From: Amphiduros pacificus
Lineage: Eukaryota; Annelida; Polychaeta; Phyllodocida; Hesionidae
Length of the DNA stretch: 64,000 nt
Reading direction: 5' to 3'
Assembly: GCA_949316495.1 (NCBI GenBank)
Contig: OX439006.1
Span: 49,827,939-49,891,938, forward strand
The position numbers and the translations under genes are program-made. Numbering within the stretch: position 1 is the first letter of the stretch; every line of letters starts with the position of its first letter. The notes under the pieces are model-generated. The model saw only the letters and a list, made by a program, of their open reading frames with translations. It was not told the DNA's origin and ran no database searches. Below, piece after piece: positions 57,675 to 64,000 of this stretch.

Positions 57675-57866
57675 CAGGGCTTGACATGAAGCATTTGCCT
57701 CCAGGCCAATATGGACTAGTGGTTTTATTTATAATTCTATGTGAATATTTCTAACATGTCAATGAATTTGTAATATGACCCAGTAGCTCTAACAATATAT
57801 CCAGTGGTTCTGCTAACAACCCAGCCATTTTGTGCTAGTAGCCAAAAACCTGAATGTCAAGGCCTG
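57675..57866. mobile_element. 192-bp hAT-like MITE
   Basis: Ends CAGGGCTTGACAT and, as the reverse complement of the right end, CAGGCCTTGACAT, with one mismatch in 13. The flanking octamers TTATATTT and ATATATGT agree at 6 of 8 positions, consistent with an old 8-bp duplication. Non-coding. Confidence 0.65.
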
Positions 57867-58760
57867 ATATATGTTGTATTATAAATATGTTCATTGCACT
57901 TGTATACATCTATTTCTTGCTGCAACAGCATCTACAACTTTTATACAAGAACAGGACAAATAAAATTACAGAGTTGTAAGACTCTTATAGACTACACTGA
58001 AGCTATAATTGTAGATGATCATAAGTTATGGCACATTTGAAAGGCATGATGATTATATCTATATATAAATAGGTATTATTAGGGTGATCAACAGCACTAT
58101 TTGCTGTAAGGCATTTCTAATAAAATGACATCAGAGAAAATATTTCTCATTTTGGACTGGGCTACCCTGTCCATCTGAAACACTACACTGTCATCCTTGG
58201 GGCTGTTCTTTCTAACCAGTGAAAACTAGTAAACACTCATTGAACTAGTCAACTTGCACGGCTACACACCTACATCAATATATCACAAAACTATATCATT
58301 ATAAGCGATACAAATTACTGGTACATTAAGATTATATATCGTAGCTGCCGATTACACATTCAAGGATGAGCCAACACTAAGTGTTTGTGCTTGAAGGGAT
58401 GAAGAACTTTTGACTCCATTGTGCATGGGATATAAGGGGCTTCAGCAGGACTATGATCAAATAAAATGATGTATTTCACAAGTCATGCAAGCTGACAACA
58501 CTCAGTGCTATTGTAATATTGCAGAAAATCCAGGCTGAAAGAAAAAGGAAAAATGAAAGAGGTGCATAAGACATGGAGAACTCAGCACATGATATGTTAA
58601 GATATAGTCCGATATTGTTATAATACTATCTCTCACCAGCCTGTCACAATAATAAGTAACCTAAAACCATCCCTAAAACAAATTGCAATGAATTAATTCT
58701 GTTCAAAAAAACTGTTTTGTTTTATTCACTGTCCTTGACACGTGCATGACCTTTCTATTG
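57867..58760. other. Intergenic sequence
   Basis: No gene, RNA or mobile element recognised. Confidence 0.5.
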
Positions 58761-58980
58761 GGGATTACAGTGCTGGTCTGGGGATTACAGTGCTGGTCTG
58801 GGGATTACAGTGCTGGTCTGGGGATTACAGTGCTGGTCTGGGGATTACAGTGCTGGTCTGGGGATTACAGTGCTGGTCTGGGGATTACAGTGCTGGTCTG
58901 GGGATTACAGTGCTGGTCTGGGGATTACAGTGCTGGTCTGGGGATTACAGTGCTGGTCTGGGGATTACAGTGCTGGTCTG
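58761..58980. repeat. Perfect 20-bp minisatellite, 11 identical units
   Basis: GGGATTACAGTGCTGGTCTG is repeated 11 times with no difference seen between units. Open frames in several phases are repeat translation only. Confidence 0.97.
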
Positions 58981-59523
58981 GGACCACATGATCTCAAGAA
59001 GTCCTGTTCCATAGCACATTGTAAAATATACAAATAGACTCTATTCCTATTTAGAATCTCATTCTAGATCTGGTTGTGCATGTTTAATCTGTCTCAATGT
59101 ACTCAGTACTGACAGACAATTTGTTTAAATTTCAGGCTGCATGATGTATATATAAGTATCACAACAAATTAGCTGATGATGGGGATATTCTGTTTTAACA
59201 TTATATTTCAAAAGTGATTCTTTTTGTAAAAGAAAAGTGATGATAGGATATTGTGGTAACATGACAGATAAAGTATGGCAACAGAACCGACAGGAGGGGA
59301 CCGGGAAATCATATGAAAGATATACTATTAAAAACTAGGCAGGCAGCCTGATTTGTATAAATTATGTGGGTAATATAAATATGTACTCTTGTTAAATGGA
59401 TGTAAGAATGAATGAATTAGGGTTCCAATCAAAGGATTATTATTTAATGCCTTGATTGGAACATAATATGTTTGTGTTATGAATAGTCCCTTGGGTGGAT
59501 TGCAATGTGTATGCATTATATTT
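58981..59523. other. Intergenic sequence
   Basis: Mostly unremarkable. From about 59,425 there are scattered degenerate copies of the GCCTTGATTGG motif that become the 39-bp array. Confidence 0.55.
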
Positions 59524-59938
59524 GATGCCTTGATTGGACCACAACCGTCAAACATCATGATTAATGCCTTGATTGGACCACAACCATCAACATCATGATT
59601 AATGCCTTGATTGGACCACAACCGTCAAACATCATGATTAATGCCTTGATTGCACCACAACCTTCAAACATCATGATTAATGCCTTGATTGGACCACAAC
59701 CGTCAAACATCATGATTAATGCCTTGATTGGACCACAACCGTCAAACATCATGATTAATGCCTTGATTGGACCACAACCTTTAAACATCATGATTAATGC
59801 CTTGATTGGACCACAACCTTCAAACATCATGATTAATGCCTTGATTGGACCACAACCTTCAAACATCATGATTCATGCCTTGATTGGACCACAACCGTCA
59901 AACATCATGATTAATGCCTTGATTGGACCACAACCTCC
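59524..59938. repeat. 39-bp minisatellite, about 10.5 units
   Basis: The unit is GATGCCTTGATTGGACCACA-like: ATTAATGCCTTGATTGGACC followed by ACAACCGTCAAACATCATG. Each unit has ATTGG (inverted CCAAT) next to ACCACA (a RUNX-type core). Confidence 0.95.
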
Positions 59939-60506
59939 ACATTTTTGTGGTTCAAGAAGATAACATTATCTTTAACTGAAATGATTTTTTAGACAAAAAT
60001 AATGTAGAAAAACCATCTGATATAACTGATCTGTTATCTTGTCAACATTACATCATTTGCATATTCAATTTCCTTTTTACAATTGTAATAATAATTCTGT
60101 TTGCTTGGCACAACTGGTAAAGATGAAATCATTGGGAATTTGATATACGGTAAATTATAATTCTGAATTTAGTTCATGCAACTTTAAGTTGGGTAGTATT
60201 TCCTGTTATGCACAATTATAAAGCTTGGCTTCTCTTGTCAAGTACACCAAAATGTTGTAAATGTTTCTTGTGAACTATTTTACAAAACAAGTTCCAGCTT
60301 CACCTTAAGGGGATTTCAATAAATGAATCAACTGGACTATTGAAGAAACTTTAAAGACTTGAGATCAGCAATAAATGTGAAATAGCAATATTAATTATTA
60401 TGTCATATACCATCAAATTTGAAGAAAAGTAGAACAGGAGACACAAAAAAAGGAATTTTTCATGAAGGGTGTGCTGACTGTGGATTGGGCGTGGCACTGC
60501 AGGGGT
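59939..60506. other. Sequence 3' of the - strand gene
   Basis: AT-rich and non-coding. It includes whatever 3' UTR the - strand gene has. No other feature recognised. Confidence 0.5.
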
Positions 60507-60629
60507 TTATTTGACGGCCTTGAGGAGGACCCTCTGGAGGAAGTTGTCCTGGGTCTCGTCCCTCACATCCCGAGACACGTTCTCCAGGTGAGCACTCTGG
60601 TACGTCGTCTTCAGGTTTGCTAAGCCATC
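60507..60629 (-). CDS. Terminal exon of the unrecognised - strand gene
   Basis: 123 bases: 40 codons and TAA. Starts DGLANLKTTYQSAHLENVSR after acceptor GTTGTTTCAG. The frame can be read on upstream through the satellite as Phe/Ile/Leu/Tyr/Cys repeats, but that is intron. The hexamer AATAAA overlaps the stop codon. Confidence 0.78.
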   Translation of the reverse strand, partial: DGLANLKTTYQSAHLENVSRDVRDETQDNFLQRVLLKAVK

Positions 60630-63600
60630 CTGAAACAACCCAATATTCCTGATTACTAAAGGAGAACAATAAAGCAGGAAACAATAAAGGAGAACAATAA
60701 AGGAGAACAATAAAGGAGAATAATAAAGGAGAACAATAAAGGAGGAAACAATAAAGGTGAACAATAAAGGAGAACAATAAAGGGGAACAATAAAGGAGGA
60801 AACAATAACTGAGGAAACAATAAAGAGGGAAACAATAAAGAGGGAAACAATAAAGGAGGACAATAAAGGGGAACAATAAATGAGAACAATAAAGGGGAAC
60901 AATAAAGGAGGAAACAATAAAGGAGGAAACAATAAAGGTGAACAATAAAGGAGAACAATAAAGGGGAACAATAAAGGAGGAAACAATAACTGACGAAACA
61001 ATAAAGAGGGAAACAATAAAGAGGGAAACAATAAAGGAGGACAATAAAGGGGAACAATAAATGAGAACAATAAAGGGGAACAATAAAGGAGGAAACAATA
61101 AAGGAGAACAATAAAGGAGAACAATAAAGGAGAACAATAAAGGAGAACAATAAAGGGGAACAATAAAGGAGGAAACAATAAAGGAGGAAACAGTAAAGGA
61201 GAACAATAAAGGGGAACAATAAAGGAGGAAACAATAAAGGAGAACAATAAATGAGAACAATAAATGAGAACAATAAAGGTGAAAAATAAATGAGAACAAT
61301 AAAGGGGGACAATAAATGAGAACAATAAATGAGAACAATAAATGAGAACAATAAATGAGAACAATAAATGAGAACAATAAAGGTGAACAATAAATGAGAA
61401 CAATAAATGAGAACAATAAATCATTGGATTAAATTAAAAGAAAATTATATTTATATGGTGACAGGGTTTTTGAGGTATATGCTCATGAACTGCGGAATGC
61501 CCTGCTGTTCCAAGTGAAAAATTCCAAATCACTGGACATTTTCAAAAATAAACTAAAAACATATCTTTTTCAAAAACATTACCTACAAAAGTGATATTTT
61601 GATGCCATTGACCTTGAAAACATAACCCCGTGGGTTGATAGCTCTGCTGACTTAACTGTGTAACTTATGCCTCAGTCACATTTGCACCGGGCGCCGGCCG
61701 GGAAGTAACAATCGGCCGACTTCACAGTCTGCCGGGCGCCGGGGAGTTTATCAGCTACAATCTGAGATATGCCGTAGCTGTGGTCACATTATTGAAGGGC
61801 ACCGCACGGCATGTGCAAGACTGAATGGCACAGACGTCTGCAGGATATCTTAAAGACGTCTATATCATTTGACAGACGTCTGAAAGACATCCTAAAGACG
61901 TCTTGATCATTGACAGACGTCTGTAAGATATCCTTAAGACGTCTATGTGATATCGGAGGGAGCCCGGTGGATCATCTGACGATGGCCTGTGAACACATGA
62001 AATAAAAAAAATCCTATTTTCACCGCACGATGCCACCGGCAGCCGTAAGATAATCTGCCGATGTGCCTGCGGGACACTGCCGGGACCCTGCCGTGTACTT
62101 TAAGATGATATTTGCTGATAAGACATCGGGGAAACGCCGGCAACTTTTATGTTCAAGATAAAAGTTCCCGATGACCCGCCCGACGTCTTAAAGATGCCCA
62201 ATTGTGGCCGATGATCTCCCGGTGCCCGCACGGCAATCTGAAATGCCTGCCGATTTTGTAAAAAATACCCATCGGCCGGGCATCTTTACTGAAATCGGCG
62301 CAAATGTGACTGAGGTATTAGCAAGCAGGTTATGGTTTTCTGCTTGTCCCTTACCAATGCAATATTTCTATGGTACCATTATGAGGTCTATTGGGAATAC
62401 TTAAACGAAAGAAAATCACATTGACGTATCAAAGATACCTGCAGTTGTTATCATGTTATCCAGCAGAATCCTCTGCCAAACCTACATAGTCTCATTCAAT
62501 AAATCTTTGACATTTCTGCATACCAGATGAAGTTCCTCCTGTAAGCAGTTGCTGAGATATGCTACACACAAAATATGTGACCTCAAGGTCACTGCACTAA
62601 GGTCAGTGGTGACATCACTAAGATTTGAAGGAATCTGAATCTTCACCTCTATATTCACCTCTCTATAATATTTGAAACTATTTTTGAGACACCAAATATC
62701 ACCAGTGACAGTGATTATCCTATTTTATTCATCAGGGGAAGAAAATTATTCTATTGTTTATGTACCCTACTTGCTTGAATTATTTTATTAAACTGGAATT
62801 AAACTGGAACTGGAATTAAACTGGAACTGAATTTTATAGTCTGGTTTTTTAGTACATAGCTTTGATAACATTGTATGTCAGGATTATGTGATATGCATAA
62901 AAAAACATTCACCCTGCCAGGATAAAAACATGACAAAAATATATACATATCAAAAATTCCAAATTATCATTTTGTAACAATCAAATCTCAAAAGCAGGCC
63001 TTTTAAAAATTCTTTTGCAATTTCCAAAAAAAATCCAAGACGTCGACCCAAACTTTTCTCTCTAGATTTTTGGTGTAGGGATTTAAATTTTGCCACTAGA
63101 GGGCATGACTTACCTCATCCTGGGAGAGGAGGATGAAGAGGAGCTGCATCTGCTCCTCCTGCTTCTCACTGGGAAGCAGCTCATGCACTTTATCTGCCAG
63201 GTATAACCACGGGTTCCTCATCATCTTAGCTGCAACCATTAAGGTGCGACAGACTTTAACTCACATCTCAGTGTAAAATAGATTGAACATAAAAATTGTA
63301 ACATTCCATGTCGAGGTGAAATACCTTAGTATATGTATGATATGGAAATATTTTGTGAAAAAAAGAGTAAGCTATATTGGGTACCGTAATAATTTTATGA
63401 GTTCATGTTTTATGGATACAGACTGATTTAATTCTCGCTATCTGCTCTCCTGGCTTTTTAGCTGGTCCGTGAAAAAAATGACGAAATTGGAGCGAGAGAG
63501 CGATGCATAATGGGAAAGAAGTTGCACTGTAAAGTTCCGCCCACCTTGCTTCAAAATGGGAGGGAAATTTCAGACTGACATCGTACATTGACACGCTAAT

Positions 63601-63959
63601 GTCAGCGCTAAAGCGTGTTTGTTGTGTAATCTTTATACAAGTATATCGCAATCTACGTAATTTATGTCAACATTACGGAGGCAAAACTGACAAAAACAAC
63701 GATGGAAAGATGAAAGGCAGAGGCGACGATGCCCCAAACAGGCTGTCGCTGCTGTTCCCGGATGTGCCGTGTGCAAAGAATTGGGTCAAATACGATCGCA
63801 GCGCTCTGAAAATGCAGCGTATATGGTAGAGCAGATAGGGAGAATTAAGAAGTGTTTCTTGGGAAGAGAGCAATGCTCACCTAGAGTTGTGTAGTTCACT
63901 CTCTCCCGTCCTTCTGCAAACTGCTTCTCTATCTCAACAGTCATGTCACGTTGGCAGTT
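60507..63959 (-). CDS. Unrecognised protein, C-terminal part (last three exons)
   Basis: On the - strand, exons 63,959-63,881, 63,229-63,114 and 60,629-60,507 join in phases 1 and 0 through GT-AG introns, and the gene enters from beyond the right edge in phase 0. The visible 105 residues are hydrophilic, probably helical, with many Glu, Lys and Gln and no Cys pair or transmembrane segment. They begin NCQRDMTVEIEKQFAEGRER, pass through AKMMRNPWLYLADKVHELLP and QMQLLFILLSQDE, and end DNFLQRVLLKAVK. I do not recognise the family. Three consistent splice junctions and exon-like composition make it a real gene. Intron 2 holds a long purine array, a LINE fragment and a MITE. Confidence 0.75.
60655..61425. 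repeat. Purine-rich 13/15-bp array with an AATAAA in most units
   Basis: Mixed units GGAGAACAATAAA, GGGGAACAATAAA and GGAGGAAACAATAAA over about 770 bases. It lies inside the last intron of the - strand gene, where it reads as a pyrimidine-rich TTTATTGTTCTCC array upstream of the acceptor. Long - strand frames of 244-318 codons here are repeat translation. Confidence 0.95.
61460..61594 (+). mobile_element. LINE (non-LTR retrotransposon) 3' ORF fragment
   Basis: A 44-codon frame reads DRVFEVYAHELRNALLFQVK then NSKSLDIFKNKLKTYLFQK, then a stop. The pattern (aromatic)-N-x-L... SLxxFKxxLKTYLF is the usual C-terminus of CR1/L2/RTE-type reverse transcriptase ORFs. Only this tail is present, so it is a 5'-truncated relic. 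Confidence 0.7.
61668..62317. mobile_element. 650-bp non-autonomous DNA transposon, PIF/Harbinger-like
   Basis: Left end TGCCTCAGTCACATTTGCACCG; the right end as reverse complement is TACCTCAGTCACATTTGCGC, agreeing at all but two or so positions. It is flanked by TTA at 61,665-61,667 and 62,318-62,320, the target typical of PIF/Harbinger. The interior is GC-rich, with CGGCCG and CCGGC motifs and six AGACGTCT palindromes. No transposase reading frame. Confidence 0.75.
62318..63113. other. Remainder of the last intron of the - strand gene
   Basis: Holds a short AATTAAACTGG-type duplication near 62,785-62,830; otherwise nothing recognised. Confidence 0.6.
63114..63229 (-). CDS. Penultimate exon of the unrecognised - strand gene
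   Basis: 116 bases, entering in phase 1 and leaving in phase 0 at GATGAG|GTAAGT. Encodes AKMMRNPWLYLADKVHELLP, SEKQEEQMQLLFILLSQDE. The composition is GC-rich against the AT-rich flanks. Confidence 0.8.
63230..63880. other. Intron of the - strand gene
   Basis: No supported gene. Short open frames at about 63,403-63,651 (-) and 63,599-63,829 (+) look incidental. Confidence 0.55.
63881..63959 (-). CDS. Third-from-last exon of the unrecognised - strand gene
   Basis: 79 bases between acceptor TTTTTATAG and donor CTCTAG|GTGAGC; phase 0 in, phase 1 out. Encodes NCQRDMTVEIEKQFAEGRER followed by VNYTTL. Confidence 0.75.
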
Positions 63960-64000
63960 CTATAAAAACAGCATATCAAGGTGAAATTATCAAATACCGA

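Noticed and set aside
60460-61424. Long - strand frames of 244-318 codons rich in Phe, Ile, Leu, Tyr and Cys
   Set aside because: They translate the purine/AATAAA satellite. Only the 123 bases at 60,507-60,629 behave as an exon.

Overview
This window looks like nuclear DNA of an invertebrate animal, most likely a lophotrochozoan such as a mollusc. The reasons are an AT-rich background, short exons with GT-AG introns, two GATA4/5/6-class zinc-finger genes in tandem, animal Golgi glycosyltransferases, and an unusually heavy load of satellite arrays. The species assignment is inference; no sequence search was possible. There is no sign of bacterial, plasmid or viral DNA.

Region 1 (about 1-36,100) holds two GATA4/5/6-class transcription factor genes, both on the + strand. 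The first (6,351-8,028) shows its last four coding exons; its 5' exon is not visible and probably lies before the window. The second (24,653-36,109) is complete at the coding level: five exons and 723 residues. The two share intron positions, intron phases and the lengths of two exons (126 and 112 bases), so they are tandem duplicates. Their C-finger exons are nearly identical at silent sites while their N-finger exons are not, which points to gene conversion. The second gene has an in-frame downstream splice donor that would add 33 residues between the fingers. The 16.6 kb between the genes and the long introns hold no recognisable gene, but contain (TA)n and minisatellite arrays, a 23-bp-stem hairpin and clusters of GATA motifs.

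Region 2 (about 41,850-53,420) is a divergent pair of Golgi glycosyltransferase genes. A single-exon GT10 (alpha-1,3-type) fucosyltransferase lies on the - strand. A seven-exon GT7 (beta-1,4-galactosyltransferase family) gene lies on the + strand, with start codons 1.37 kb apart. Family knowledge suggests the two could act one after the other on N-acetyllactosamine-type glycans. The introns of the GT7 gene carry a 28-bp array (about 44 copies), a 24-bp array interrupted by a 572-bp inverted-repeat transposon with an 8-bp target duplication, and a 41-bp array (about 58 copies). Its stop codon and last six codons lie inside a unit of a related 56/37-bp array that continues into the 3' UTR.

Region 3 (about 55,000-64,000) is repeat-rich. 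It holds (AT)n, a perfect 20-bp array (11 copies), a 39-bp array, a purine-rich AATAAA array, hAT-like and Harbinger-like MITEs and a LINE 3' fragment. It also holds the last three coding exons (63,959 down to 60,507) of a - strand gene I do not recognise, which runs off the right edge.
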